Assembly (NCBI GenBank): GCA_004154925.1
Contig: QJNS01000022.1
Span: 124,001 to 188,000, forward strand
Reading direction: 5' to 3'
From: Monosporascus cannonballus
Lineage: Eukaryota > Ascomycota > Sordariomycetes > Xylariales
Length of the DNA: 64,000 bases
Part shown: one piece after another, positions 12,201-27,468 of the stretch
How the letters are laid out: every line of letters begins with the position of its first letter
Position numbering within the stretch: position 1 is the first letter of the stretch
The notes under the pieces: model-generated
Told to the model about the DNA's origin: nothing
The model's input: only the letters and a program-made list of their open reading frames with translations
The model's database searches: none
Program-made: the position numbers and the translations under genes

Positions 12201-15200
12201 CCTTTTTTTAATGCGGAAATTCTTTAAATTAACGTTATATATCTTTAAATATTTAAAATCTTAAATGATAATTTACGTATTCTATCGTAAAATTACGCAA
12301 AACTTTTAAAATAAATACCGTTTGGCCTAAACCAATTTTGATTATTATTAAATATAAAACGTATTATTTCGGTATAATAATCTTAACGTTTTCGTTTTTA
12401 AATTCCGCCGACAATTCGGTATTACAACGGTATTTTATGGTTACGTTAAATTTTAAATTTTTAAAATAACCTTAATAATAACCGTTATTAACGTTTTTTA
12501 TTTCCACTTTAAAAAGTAATTTATAATTATATAATAAAGCTTCTATATTATTTTAATACATATTTTAATTATGTAACTTTTTTAGTTTAGATTTATCGAG
12601 GAATTTAATTTAACAAAAGTTTTAAACGGTTTTAATAAACAATTTTATCCGGTTGTTTTTTTGAATTATATATAATATAATATCCCTTAAATATTTTTTT
12701 CGAATAATATATTAATTAGTCAAAATTTGTTTACAAACGTTAATATTATGTCAGTAGAATTAACTACTGTAAATATATAATTTAAGGGCCGGTTTAATTT
12801 ATTAGCGAAATTAAATTTTCTTAATTAATATTATAATTCGAAATTAACTTGAAATAATTAATATATTTATTAAATACACTTTGTTTAAAAATGCGGCGTA
12901 AGTACTCTGATTATTTCTTTTAATACCTAATAATCTGTGAAAATTAAAATCTTTTATTTGGTACTTTTTAAATATTATCGTTAATATTTTTTAATTTTTT
13001 ACAATAATAACTAATTATGTTTTCATTTTTTGCTTAATTTTGATATCGAAAGATTTCCGTAACTAAAATCTAAATATATGCTAATTCTTTTTATAAAATT
13101 ACAATAGAATTTTAATACCATTTTAATGAATATATTTATTTTTATATAAATATATTTAACAAAATCCTAATATTGAAAAATAATTCTATTGTAAAAAGCG
13201 GTGTTTAATTTTTTAAACGTTTTCATTATTCATTTAGTTATTAAGAATATTTTCATATAAAATGTCCTTTAGAAAATTCATAATAAAAATTAATAAATGT
13301 TAACATATTTAGACATTATGTATCGAATCCAGGGATTTTTATTTTTGAATTGCGATAATCGGTTAAAAATTGATTTATATCTTTTTAGTATTTTTCGATA
13401 AATTTTAAAAACTAAATTTCGTTTTTTTAAAAAATAAAAATTTATTAATTTAACAAATAACTAACATTATTTTAAACATTCGTAAAATAATCGAATATAT
13501 TCTCTATATTTCTTTTATTATCCGAGGATATTACAGTATTATATAAATAAATAATGTCAATGTAATTGATAAAATCGATTAAAACTTTATATATATATGT
13601 TTGAAAATTTATAAAAAAGTTAATAAACGCGAAAAATATTACCGAATATTTAAATTAATTATATTTCGTCCAAAAAAGAGGTCTTTGTTCATTATTATTT
13701 TAATTTATATTCTATAATATAAACCTTTTCAACCTAATTTTAAAAAGATTTGATAAATTTTAATCGATTTTTAATTTCAGAAATTAATAGCAAAAAATAC
13801 CGGTTTTCTACGGTAACCCAATTAAACAACCGGTAATTGATACACAACTGTAAATTACCGTTTTTTTACAAATATAAATAAATTCAAGGCGGTAATTTCT
13901 AATTTCAATTTTCGAATTTATTTAATCTGTAAATTTTCGCCAATATATTTTTCAAATATTCGTTATCAAATTTTAAAATTAAGTAAGTCGGCTTTACAAG
14001 TAATAATTGATTTAACATTAAATTTGTAATATATTCGATTTATGAAAATATCAAAAATATTTTTACTTTTTTTGGAATATATATTTGGGAATTAGTTTTA
14101 AATACTTAAATACTTTCACAATTTTCGAAATAACTTTTTTTATTAAATTTCGAAATATTATAATTATTATTCAATTTAATAAAATTCACGATATAAATTA
14201 ATTTTCTGGCCAGGACCAATTGTATTAAGTTTTTGCCGTTTAACCTTTTTCTATTTTCGTAAATATATTCGTATTTTACGATATTTACTTATGTAGTTTA
14301 TTTACTTATCCTTAATCGAAATAATAATAAATTAAATACTAAATAATTAAGGCAATTCGCAAAATAAATCTAGCAAAATTCTTAAGATTTTCAATAATGA
14401 TTTGTTGTTTTTATCTTAATTTTAAAAACCTTACAAAATTTAATAAAAAAATTATTAATTAGTATTAACGTAAAAATATTAAATGTAATAAATCGGAAAT
14501 TATATTTTCAAGACACGATTATTATATTTATTTATATTTATGTTTTATCTTTAAATTTATTTGTTTATCAATAGCACGTTAATCGTTTTTTGTAACATTA
14601 ATTAAATATCTTAATAATAATCTTACGCTAACCGTACAACGGTAGTCAGTCGAAATAAATTAAATATATATTTTTATTCCGATAATACCTTTTTCATTTA
14701 TTTGAAGTATCGAAAGTAGTAAAACTTTATACAGTAATAAATTACGTTTTAATTTTCGTATAATTATTTTTCGATTAAAACAACTTTTATGTTTTATCTT
14801 ATAATCGAGATTAATATACCTTTTTTTCTTATAATCATAATAAATTAAAATATTATTTTTAAAAGTATTTATCTGTTTTTTAAACCGAATAAACTTATCA
14901 CAGTCGGTATTGATTTAGTAATAAAAAAAATCTTTTTATTACGTTACATTTTTTATTTAATTCGAATATTTTTAATTAACTTTTTTTATTACGTTTTTAC
15001 TTTAAAATGTGTTCGAATATATTTATTTTTTTGTGTTTAACTTTTTAACTCTAGCGTTAAACGGCTTATATATAATTAGTTTTTGTAAGTATATTACACC
15101 AATTTTTAATACATATTTTTTATTTAAATGTTGTAATTTTTAAAACATTTCCTTAATTTATATTAAAAATAATATATTAATTTGTGATGCTTCTTTGCAT

Positions 15201-16080
15201 TTAAACTTACTTTTTGAACTCTAAATAAATAAATTTTACGAATTATAAAGAACATATCGGTAATTCGTTACCTTATTTTAAATTTTTAAAAATATTTCGG
15301 AAAATACGATTTTCATATTTAAAATCGGAATGTTCTTTTTTTAAAAGAAAAGTTACAAATGTTTCAAAATAACCTTTTCCGTTATTTTCTACATATTATT
15401 ATAGTACGTTCGTTCATTTAATTATAAGAAACCTGTCAATTTTAGAACTTAATAAATATATATTATATTCGATAATATAATATTGTTAATTGCATTATTT
15501 CTTATATTAAATATAATTTAATTTAATTCACTTTCACTTCGGACTCCTTTATTTAATTTATTAATTATATTAATTCGTAATGAAATTAATTAAAAGGTTA
15601 CGTTTTTAACGGCTATATTTTATTAATTCGACAACACGGGTCCGTTTTTTCGCATATAATACGTTTTTATTTTGCTTTATAATATAAATGCAAAAATATA
15701 TCGTTAAAAACATATTAAATATTTAGTTAACAATTTAATTTTCTTTATGTTAAAATTAATATATAATTATAATCGATCATATCTCTTACAGCTGTTTTAT
15801 TAAATAACGTTTTTTAATTATTTTCTACAATATTCCGAACGTATTTCGAACATGTAGTATTTCGGCTTTTTTATGGTCTTCCATAAAGTAGGTTATTATA
15901 AATTAAATTCATGAACACGTTAATTAACTTTTATTAATATTTACAAAATTTAAAAAATATATAAAGCAATAAATATATAAGTAATATAATGACCGAATAA
16001 TCGCAAATTATTCCAAAAAAGTATATTAACAAAGTTTTATTGAAGTTATACACGTATTCGTTCGAGTATGGGATTTATAA
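9230..16080 (-). pseudogene. Minus-strand Ty3/Gypsy pol relic, RIP-degraded
   Basis: Read on the minus strand, about 13500-13690 gives a reverse-transcriptase segment. It has an FxNFFINFQ-like stretch, then INYIDIIYLYN, where the family has a Y-L-D-D box and a single G-to-A step turns Asp codons into Asn. A short run with NK follows. The T-rich look of the whole interval fits one minus-oriented element. No LTR pair was found at either end. The right end is interrupted by the element starting at 16085. Limits and extent are approximate; only the RT core is firm. Confidence 0.6.
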
Positions 16081-16084
16081 TTAT

Positions 16085-16369
16085 TGAAGTGAGGCGGGGT
16101 ATTACACCCATGATCAGACTCGGCTGATCAGAAAGCCCGAGTTTCGCATGTATATTAAGAAGTTCTTTTTCGCCATGGGTTCAACCCCCAGGGCGTCACC
16201 GGTACCATTACTATTCAGCATATCTTCCGTTATTTTTTCAGTTATCAAAGTTCAACACTATTAATATAATCGGATTCAGTTTTTTATTTTTTTCGACAGT
16301 CCCATTCCGTACCGTGACATAAAATGGTTATCCGCATTAATCAAAACCGATTTTCCTTATCCTAATTCA
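16085..16369 (+). repeat. 5' LTR of Gypsy family 2
   Basis: 285 bp, nearly identical to 27469-27753. Shared blocks include 'aagcccgagtttcgcat' and 'cccattccgtaccgtgacat'. It is largely free of RIP-type mutation, although the sequence from about 16440 on is heavily altered. No confident tRNA primer-binding site could be read after the LTR. Confidence 0.87.
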
Positions 16370-19300
16370 TTTAGCTGCTAAGGAGAGAAAACTGGCTCTA
16401 GTCAACTGCTAAGGCAACTTTCGATATTTCCGATTAATAATTGAAAAGAAAAAAAGTTTTAATTAGAAACGCTGGTAATCACAATTACGGTTATGGACAT
16501 GCAAAAACGTATATTACGTTTTATGAAATAACGACGTTACGAATAACCGATAACGACGAAGCAATTTCAAAATACTATTAATTAAAAGGGGACATTTTGG
16601 AATTAAGCGTTTACGGAACCTTATCCGGAGCCAGATATTTAGCAAACCGATTTCGGAAAATTACATACTTAAAGATGCATAGATCTAAAAATATAGATTA
16701 ATTACCTATGTTCTAAACCGACGGCATAATTTAAGATATAACGCACTTTTTGGACATTCTTATTTAATAAAACAAAATTCGGATATTTGGAAATAGGATG
16801 ATAAATACAAAATTGATTAAAAATTAAGAATTAACTAATTATAAATAATTAGAACTAATTACTAAAATTCGACTTATTAGAATTTGGAAACGAAAATACG
16901 TTGTTAAGGACGTTTTTACGTAAACTTTAGATTAATTAACGCTAAAGTAACGCCGTTATGGTTAACGATATGGATTAAACTGCTAACGTAAGTAAAAAAA
17001 GAAATAAGGTTATAAAATTTATGATTATGTTTACAAAAAAAAATTCGAAAAGGGATTAATATTCTCTAACATAATTAAAGAAACGGGACCGACTTACTAA
17101 ATAATACATTTTGGAATATTTTCGCCCTAATAAGCTAATATTCTATGTGGACCTTATTTAAAGATATTCTTTGGGATTTGCTGGTATTAATTAATAAAAC
17201 TATTTTAGCGGTAAAATTCATAATGGAAATATTAATTATAAAATTGGAAATAACTTAATCCGATATTTACCGCCAGCAATATGCCAATTAGAAAAAACGG
17301 GTTTGCCTAGGTAAAAAAAAAAGACGATATTTTTATTATGATTGCGAAAAATTCAGAAAATATAAATAAAAGTATTAAATGCCTTAAATTTCTTTATGTC
17401 CACGTATACGAATAATAACTTTGAATTATTAAATTATGTTAACCTTAAGCCATTTTTTTCCAATTAGCAAATTTCGTTAGGATTTAGCCGATTTGCTAAA
17501 AGTCCGTCGAAGTTATCAGAGATTGCGGCATAATAAAGATTACTACTTACCCTGGAATTCCTTATTATTTAAAAAGATTAAAATTTAGCGTCGAATATTA
17601 TTAATCGTTATCGATTATTTGAACCTAAATACGAAAACGAAGTTAGTAACGAACTACCTTTAAGTAATTCTATTAATTCCTTAAAGTCGGTTATAAAAAT
17701 AATCCGAAAACGGGTATCGGAAATACCGGAAATTATTATTAAAATATTCAAAGGACGATAAGTTTAATTTATTTAAATTTCGTTATAAACTTTTATTAAG
17801 TTTGTAGTATTTACATTTAAAAATATACCTTTAAAATCCTTTAATTAATGTAGATATGGATTTTCGGTAGATATTATGAATAAGTTTGTTTTTTTGTGAT
17901 ATTGCCGGATATATCCGTTTTCCTAAACCTTTGTTTTTTTGGTATTACGGCTACCGATTGGCTTAAGAAAATTGGCAGGCTATATCGGAAATACAATTTT
18001 ATAAAGACAGAAATAATGAATAAGTTGCCTTGTTAAATAAATAACCTTTTTATGAAAAATCGAATTAAAGTTATCTTTAAGAGTGTCGTTATTTGGGATA
18101 AAGCGGTTTCAAATATTTTGAAAATCTTTAAGCTGTAAAACCTAAAATAAATGCGGATTATTAAGGATAGATTAAAAATATTAACAAAATAGATTTAACG
18201 CAATATACCTAATCAGGTTTATAAGTATTATTTGAAATATGTTATTAAAATTCGCAATATCGTTAAAAAAGCCAAATTTAAAGGTAAAATTACGAATAAA
18301 AACAAATATACTGAAAACTTATTAAAAGGACTTTGAATTAGCTGTTTCGAAAAAATTCTTAATAATTTATTTATAACGCCTTATAATACCGTTACGATAT
18401 TAATTAGAAACTGTGCTTTTAATAAAGTTAGGTTGATTAGATATAAGGGGCGAAAGCGATTATTAAATACGGTTCGTTTTAATTTTAGCCAGATAAAAGA
18501 AGTATAATAATAAGACCTTAGGTTTATTCGATAAAGTAATCCTGGATTTAAATTTTTTTATCGGCCAAACGTAATTAGGTATCGGAAATTGTTAATGCTT
18601 TATAGGAGTTAAAAATTACCTAAGTACGATAAATATAGAATTTTGACGCCTTTAAAAAAATAAAAAATTGTAAAGTTGTCCGGTTATCGTAATATTACGT
18701 ATTTTTAGGCCAGAAACCGCCCTATGTATAATATAATAGTGCCGATTTATTAATTAATACAGTAAGCTTTTAACCGGACGATTTTAGCAAAATAGGATCC
18801 TATCGTAAACGAAGTAATTACCGAAATAATTACCGAGGCCGCAAAAAGCCATTTGGCAATTCTGAAAAAAGAGCCTATTAGTTTTGCGATAAGCAAAGAT
18901 ACGTAATATATACGTACAGACTGTTTTCGAATATGGAAAAAACCGGTTTAATTTCGTTTAATAATAACTAATATACGATTTTTTCGGATTTAAAGCTAAT
19001 CGTTTTAATCTGAGTATAATATAATTCTCAACGATATTCCAAAATTAGGCGATCGATTAAAGGATTTTTATTTGAAAAAAGATTTTAAAATGGATATATA
19101 ATTCGCCTCGTTTCTTAGTTATTTTAAAGATAAAATAAAATATTATGATTACCGATAGAAAATTTTTAAAGGATTAAAAAAATCCAGACCTAGTATTAAT
19201 TAAAATTCCACCCGTTTTAATACCCCGGACGTACCTTATCTTATGATAATCCTAAAACCTGACCGACCGGAACCCGTTATTAATTAAAACCGTATTATTA

Positions 19301-19999
19301 AAATTAATATATTTTGTTTCATTATAAAAAACGGTAAGCCATTTTATAAAAAAACGCTTTTGGTTAATTAGTTTTAAAGCGACCTTATTAAAAATAAAAG
19401 TATTCGGTATCTTAAGGAAATCCGCGCGTTAAGGGTTGATATAAATAATTAATTTCTAATATTTACTAATATTATGTAAATTAAACGACTTAATAAAAAA
19501 AGAAAAATACCGGCGAATCCATAAAAAAAACAAAGTTAATAATAATAAATTTATACAAAACGGATTTTTATTTTGAAATGCCGAAATAAAAGTATAAACG
19601 GATTATACCTTTAATTACAGTAAATTAATTAATAAATAATTAGTAAAATATTAAAAAACCAAAATTTACGAAAACACGAAAAAAAGTTCAAAATTATTTA
19701 GTAGGAATTAATTAAGGTTTGCCTGAATTTTAATAAGGCTTTTAAGAATTTTATGGCCGTAAAAACCTTGGAAGTACTAAATCGCAGGAATAAGGAAACG
19801 ATTAAAATAATAAAGGCAGAAATCCGTAACTTTGCATTTATTAACCCGCGATAAACGCCTAAGATTTTAATTATAAATATTGGATATAAGTCGAAAGGAT
19901 AAAACGAAACCAATATTTTATCCGTATAATAATATAATCCGACCAAATATATTATTTTATTATTACGTTTTACTGTTAAAGTTAGTTTTGAAAAAGGAA

Positions 20000-22900
20000 A
20001 AAACCTAATTAATAATATTATTAATACCGGAGCCGAATCAAATATTATAATCTTATCGTACGTTAAGAAATATAGGCTGGCAATATAATAAATACGGGTT
20101 TTTTTATGGGATTTAATTCTCAAAAAAGGATTAAGTTCGAAAGCGTAATTAAAGCTTTAATCTAATTAGTTAATCGATCATTTATTATTTCTTTTTTTGT
20201 TATCGACGACCGCCGCGCAATGTAACCGTTAATATTGGAACTTAATTTTATGGCGAAATAGAAAATGATATTAAATATGGACCTAAAAATGATGAAAGGA
20301 ATTCTGGAATTCGGTCCGATAAAAATTATCATTCCCTTAATACCGGCAAGGCGAATTAGCCGTAATATCCGCGTAGATAACTAATTTGAAAAAATATAGC
20401 CGGTAAACCTATAGGCTATTTTACTGGCGCAAATAAACCTAATAACGAAAAAACAGATAAACCCGTTACAGGCTTTTATATGTCTTCGATTAAAAAAAAC
20501 GTCCCTTAATCAAAACCATAAAACGATCTAGGAGGTTATAAGGGATAAGTTAAACCTCGGGGACAAAATCTTAGGATAATTCAATAACAAAAAATTGGCA
20601 TATACGCTATATGGAATTCTATAGGAAAAAATATGCAACAATATTAAGGAAAAAAAGAAAAACATAGTTCAGATTAATATCATATACAAGCCTAAATGGA
20701 AAAAAAATAATTCCTATTAATAATATACCACTTAATAAATCGATATTACTTGGGAACCTAAATTAGAAAATTAAAAAACTTAAGAAAGTTATATAAAAGA
20801 TTAAGGAATAGAAAAGTATTCCAAATAAACCTGGCATATTATTACCGGCATTATTTCCTAGGTTCATTTCGATATTCCGTAGGATTTGATTAACCGAAAA
20901 AAGAACTAAGGCTTTACTTGATCAGAATTGGTAACAAGTTTACCTGTATAGAAAAAACCTTTTTTAAGAAGATATTATTCCGAAAAAAAGCTACCTTAGG
21001 ATAGGATTAGCAGGAATATGGTCGAATTAAAAAGATTATCGTACCCTCTTACGAAATTAAAGTTATTCCCCATAAAATATAATAAATTAAGACTATTATG
21101 GTATTAATTAATATAAAGAACAAATTAATCGAGGTATTGCAAATACGTATCGAAAAAAATATTCGAATAATCGTATATTACGTACCGAAATATTTGGTTT
21201 TTTATAAAAAAAAGATAGCGGTTTGCAACTAATTAATTTTGCAACAAAGCTAAATGCCGTTACCTTACTGGATGTATTTATGCCGGAAAATTACGACGAA
21301 TTTTCCGTAAATTTTGCTATTTGCTTTTTGGTTTCCTTTATAAACTTTTTTTTTAGGTTTAATTAGGTTACTTTAATTCTTGTTAACAGAAATATAATAA
21401 CGTTCGTAATACCGTTAGGATTGCTCCGATATATTATTACGCCTATAAGGTTTATTAATTCTATAACTTATTTTTATTATATAATCGGAAAGGTTTTTTA
21501 TAATTTACTACCGGAAATCGCGTAATTATTCGTAAATAACGTTAATATTAAAAGATTAAGGATATGATACGATAATAGTAAGATTTTTTCCGAAATTCGA
21601 TAATTCGTTTTTAAATATATTATTAATATAAATAAACCTTTTTTTAATTACGAATTCGCCGGAATTACAATTAATATATAAAAATCCTAGTGGTATTATA
21701 AATTTACAGTTATAATCGGATTTTTTTGCGGTACGAATAATCGTCGACCTAATACAGCCAAAGTAATAAAAATTCTAAAAATTCGTTTTTGCAAAAACGT
21801 ATCGGAAGTTAAAGCTTTTTTAGAGATTACTATTTATTATCGGATATTTATTATATATTATATTATTAAAACGGAATTCTTTACCTATTTATTCCGCAAA
21901 AATAAACTTTTAATTTAAGGTCTTAATTAAAAGCATATTATAAAGACGTTTAAAAAGGAATTTACGACGGTTTTAACCCTAAGTATTATTAATTATAACC
22001 CTGAAATAAAAAAAATTATTATAAAAATAAATTCGTACGGATAAGATTTCAGAAAAATGTTAGGCCAAATAATTAATAGCGTAAAGTATTCTGCGTACTA
22101 TGAAAGTAATACCTGGAAAAAAGCCGAATTAAATTACGATATTATTAAGTTAAAATATCGAATTATTCTTAAAATTTTAAGGCGATTCCGGAACTATATT
22201 TATGGAATTTGGTTTATGTTGAAAATTGACGTTAAAGTATTAGTTGTATAAATTAATAATTTTATAAATTCGTTACCCGATATCTTATTAATTCGTTAAA
22301 TTACGTAAATTAAATTTTTCGATTTCGAAATTAAATATATCCTTAACAAAAGAAATACGGCCCTTAATGGATTATCGAAACACCAGCCAGTCCTTTTAAC
22401 GAATTGGACAATTAATAAATGGAAAAAATCGATAACTTTATTAATATCTAGTTAAACGTTATTCGGCTAAATCTTATAACCGGAACAACCTAAATAAAAA
22501 GGGAAAAATCTTTAATTAGGATTTGGTTTAAATGGTCGTAAAAATACGCCAAAGTTTTAACGACATTAAAATTTCTTAATCGATTATCGAAGGTAACGAT
22601 AAAAAATAAATAGCTTTTAAAATTAAAACCTTAAAATATTTTATCCAGGATAATATTCTATGGCGTAAAGCGGAAAAGCAATATGGCAGTTGCAAAGTTA
22701 TCGATAGCGAACAAAAACGCTTAACAATAATCAAATAATATTACGAGAATTACGGTTATAAAGGACGGGATGCGACATATCGATTTATAATTACTTCATA
22801 TTATTAACGCGATATATATGGGCATATACGGAAAATAATCCTTATCTGCGTTTTATGCCAGAAAGCTATTAATCGACGTTTCGAGGAAAATTATGGCTTT

Positions 22901-23300
22901 TTAAATCCCTTAGATATCGCAATTATTTAAGTTATTAACGTTTTATTTATGCCAAATAACGATAGGTATAAGGTAATTATTAAAGCCCGATACGAATTAT
23001 CCGGATATTTTGAAATCAGAACCTTGCGTATAATTACTTTTACGGTAATTAAGAAGTTCCTAAATAAGCTTATTTTTTATCAATGCGGATTTCCGGTTAA
23101 AATCAAAATTGATAAAAGTTTTAAGAATAAGGAAGAAATTATCGAAACCTGCGAAACATTTGGGATTAAGCGAAAGATTAAAGCTGCATATATTATTTGG
23201 CGGCAGGGATTAATCGAAAAAGAATACGTCCTAATTATTAAAGAATTAATAAAAATAACGGTCGATACGAGTAAAAAATAGGTTAAGCTTTTGCCCAAAA
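20000..23300 (+). pseudogene. pol relic of Gypsy family 2 (protease, RT, integrase)
   Basis: The protease box reads N-T-G-A-E-S at 20023-20040, where the active site has Asp first; GAC/GAT to AAC/AAT is the expected RIP change. The reverse transcriptase runs through PLGLLRY, an INSI motif and F-V-N-N at 21529-21540 in place of the F-x-D-D box. Integrase survives as an open stretch at 22949-23281 with ARYELSGYFEIRTLR near the start of the catalytic core and GIKRKIKAAY further on. Stops interrupt all the other parts. RNase H and the zinc finger must lie between RT and integrase but are too altered to place. Confidence 0.83.
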
Positions 23301-26300
23301 TAGTATTCGCGGATAATACCATTATGAAAAATTACGGTTTTAGCCTTTATAAATGACTGTAGGGCTAAAAAGCACTTTTGCCAATCGAAATTATAATACC
23401 GATATGGAAAATTATAATATAAGATTTTAATATATTAAAAAAAAATTAATTACGTAACGAATTAAGTTATTAAAACGTAAAGCTAATAATATTACTAAAG
23501 CAATTAAGGTAATTATTACGTAACGCCGTAAAGCTGCTTAATTTACTAATTAAAAAAATAAAAATATAATAAGGATTCGGCCTTTAGAAATTAATAACTT
23601 AATATTATTTTATAACATATTACGATATATTAATATATTTAAAAGAATAAAGTTAAAATACCGATAAACAGGATTATATTTAATTAATGATTTAATTAAT
23701 TAAGGTATTTACTGCTTAAAAAATTAATAAGATATTATTACGGAAAACCTTCCTTTTTAATAAATTAAAATGATTTGTTAAAAATAAAAAAATATATTAA
23801 AAGCCGGTTAGCTTGTAAAAAAATAACTGGATAAAATTATTACCTAATGAACCGGATCGGTTATACGATATTACGAATAAAACGTTAAAAAGCATAAATA
23901 TCGAACCATCGAAAAACTAATAACCTAAAACTATAAAACGTATAAAAATAAATATTAAAATTTAAATACGGAATAAACGATTTAAAAGCTATATAATTAT
24001 AAATAATAATGGCATATACGAAATTAATTAATCGGACGGAAAAAATAATTATCGCGGTTATTGACAAAGTATTAATATATAAAAAGAAATACCAATTTAT
24101 ATTTTTACCGAACCTTCAAAACTATTAAAATGCTAGGGTAACGATTTATCCGAGTCTCTCATAATATTACGAATTTTGGTTATATAACGGAAATCGGTAA
24201 ACCTTTTTTTAATTAAATGCTAAAGGGAACTCTTATTAAATCTGTAAAAAACCTTATAATTTAATTCATAAATAGTTAATTTAATTTACGGTCTTTGCAT
24301 AAAACGCGTTCGGAAATTTTTAAACCGATCATCCTTAAATATATAATTATATTTATCGATCGATCCGATATAATTATTATAGGCATTTTCTGCGAAGCTA
24401 AAAAGCGATATATATCCGAAAATGGAAATATTCCGTAATTCCCAGCGATTTAAAAACGTAATAACATTTTTTACAAAATTCGCAAAATATTAGATTAAAT
24501 ACTTTAAAAACCTAAATAAATAATTTATTTACGTACCGAAAATACTTCATGAAACATATTATAAACTAACTTAAAGGACCGGCACGGGTAACCTCGATAA
24601 ATAAGGTTTTTATTCCGGGTTTGCTTTTAAAAAATAACACTTTAATAATCGGTAATTAGACATTAACAGTTTCTCAAAAATTGGTACCGGTAATTCGCCA
24701 TTTTAAGAACCGATTAATAACGGGACCGAAAATGAACAAAATAAATATTGCTTTAAATATTTATTATTAATCAAAACAAAACAAATTACGATAAGAAAAA
24801 TAGCTTATTTCGAAATTCTTAAAAGTGATATAAATAATAACTGCATTATTATTTTAAATATTAATTATATGTTAGAACGTAAAAAAAGGATACTGGCGGA
24901 TATTTAATTTATTAATATTAATAAATAAACTAAGGAATTAGTTAATAAATTTTAGATTAGAAGGAATCGATAAATTTAAAGATAACGAAAATTTTTTAAT
25001 ATTAATATTAGGTATTAGCATTACTGATCGGTAACTTTTAAAGAATTGCTCGACGGTACTTAAAATTGAAAAAGTTATCGGATTACCTTCGATAAATTAT
25101 TATATTCTTTATTACGGATAATAAGGTTTGGGCAAAAATAAATTATTTATAATTGAAATTCCAAAAAAGTAATTATTATTTTTAATAATATTACAAAATC
25201 GATACCTAAAAAAAAGATATAATTCGGATATAAAAGCCTAACGATATATAGGATTTTGGCTTTTACGAATATTAAAAGAGTTAATCGAAAGTTTATTACT
25301 GCGTTAAAACTGAAAAGCCAAAAATTTGTTTACCTTGCGAATAAAAAATTTAGCGAATATAGGATATTTTAAGGCTTTAAGGACGTAACGACGATATGCC
25401 GAAAAACGATCGAGGTTTAGAAATTTTAATTATATCGAACTTAACCGCTCCTAATAATATCGGAAATATCATTCTTAATTAATAAATAGCTTATTTGCTT
25501 AACCAGTTCCTTAGGATCCGTATTAATACGGGAATTTTAACGTTTAAAAGGTTTTAACGGTCTGGAAATGCCCATAACGAACCGATTAAACGTATTAAAT
25601 GGAAAGAAGGATATATACAGGTATAGGTATCGATATACGTAAATAAAAAATAAATTTTTTAATAAAAAAATAAGAAATTATAGAAATTTAAATTTAGAAA
25701 AATACAAAAATAATAATGCCTGTAAGTAATTAATCGGAAACGATAATAACGTACGGTACTTTTCTTAATAATATCAGATAAAAACCTTCTGGAATTTCTT
25801 TGGCGTATTAAAATTTTCTTTGGAAAAATAATTAAAAGCAATAAATATTATTTAATTATTATTATTTCTTATTGTCGCCATTAAATATTTTCTAACATTA
25901 TACTAATTTTATAATTTATTAACTATATCCTATATTCATTTACCTGTATTACGATTTTTTATTTATTATATATCAGGATCCTATTATATATATTATGGTA
26001 CCGACGGCGTCGACAAAGCAATCCGAACGACCGGCTTAAATTAATCTTAAGCTAAATCTTAAAAAAATAAATTAATTTAAGTTTGATAAATTAAGTAAAA
26101 CTGCAAATATTAAGGTTTTATATACGGTAACATTTTATTTTATGTTCTTATATTCTGTTTTGATCGAAAAGTTAATTTTAATCGATTAATACTTATTGCC
26201 CTATATAATTAAAAAGGAAATCGCCCTTAGGATTATTTTAGAATGTTACCAAATTTAAAAAATAATTCGGATTTATGGCATAATGCCGTAACTATATTAT

Positions 26301-27468
26301 TTTAAAAAAAACTATTATGCTTATTACCGACGAGGAATATTTCCGATCAAAAAATATCACGGTATTAATATACGCATTTTGGTATAAGGCCATAAAAAAT
26401 AAACTAATATATATTTTCGAAGCCGGTCGTTTTATTACTTCAGGATATTATACGCCATTAAATAAAAAAAATAAAAACTGTTATCCGTAATTCGGATATT
26501 AATTACGTTTAAACGGCCGTCCATAATATTATTCGTATTAATAAAACTAAGAAATATAAATATTAGGTTAACCTTTGGCATATCCGATCAAAACGTACTT
26601 TTATAATATTCAATAATACCCCTTTAAACGATCGAATTAAGAAAATGCTAAAATTTTACCGATAAAAATCAAAATAAATTGGTTTCGATAATTTACTTAT
26701 ATATTTTCATAAAGTTAAAACTTTTAAATAATATTTTAGCTGGATATATGGCATTTAAGTAGCTTATTTATTTTATGTTATTATACGAGAATCTCGTTTA
26801 TGAGGAATAAAAAAATAAACTTTAAATACGGAATAATAATTAATTAAAAAGATAAAATAAAAAATTAAGGTGTACTTAGGTTTACATAACAGATATCAGG
26901 ACGAAAACGTACATAAAGAATTTTGGCCTAGTAAACGGCCGTTATTTATTTTTGAAAACCTGCGGGATTTTTCTTTATTTTCCGATTAAGATATTTGTAA
27001 ATTTCGTTAACCTTAAAATAGCTTTATGTTAATATATAAGTTATACGGCGACATTAAAACAAAATATATACCTTATCTGTTAATTAATAATTAACGTACC
27101 CAAGCTATGTTAACAAACTCTTATAAAACCCTGTATTAATAGGTAAGAAATATTTATTAAACTGTTAGGAAATAACCAGAACCTTATTTTATCCTAAAAT
27201 GGCCAAATTAGAAAAAGTATAAGGCGTTAATTAACGATTAATAATTGGAAAATAAAGTACAGAAAAATAAGAAAAAAGGTTTTTAACGCGAAAAATTAAT
27301 TAAAAAATAAAATCGGAATCCTAAATTAAAAATGTTAAAGGATATATTATGTCGAAAGAAAAAGGATTAATTAATAAGAATATAAGTATAGTATATTTAT
27401 TATAACGTTAAGATATTGTTATTTCTTACGATAAAACGGGGACGTTTTTTATCGTAAGAAAAAAGGCT
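23300..27468 (+). other. Long 3' extension of Gypsy family 2, content not recognised
   Basis: About 4.2 kb of RIP-mutated sequence between the integrase core and the 3' LTR, far more than an integrase C-terminus and a leader need. A 58-codon plus-strand open piece at 26317-26493 (starting MLITDEEYFRSKN) and an M-V-P-T start near 25995 look like leftover coding sequence. I do not recognise the product. It could be an extra retrotransposon gene, a nested element with lost ends, or captured sequence. Confidence 0.45.

Noticed and set aside
16160..16205. tRNA-like B-box (gggttcaaccccc) in the family-2 LTR, also at 27560-27590
   Set aside because: It is part of both LTR copies, there is no A-box at the right spacing, and no cloverleaf can be drawn.
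19698..20123. 141-codon minus-strand frame in Gypsy family 2
   Set aside because: It is the complement of the protease region (the N-T-G-A-E-S box reads on the plus strand). RIP removes G-containing stop complements unevenly, leaving spurious open frames.
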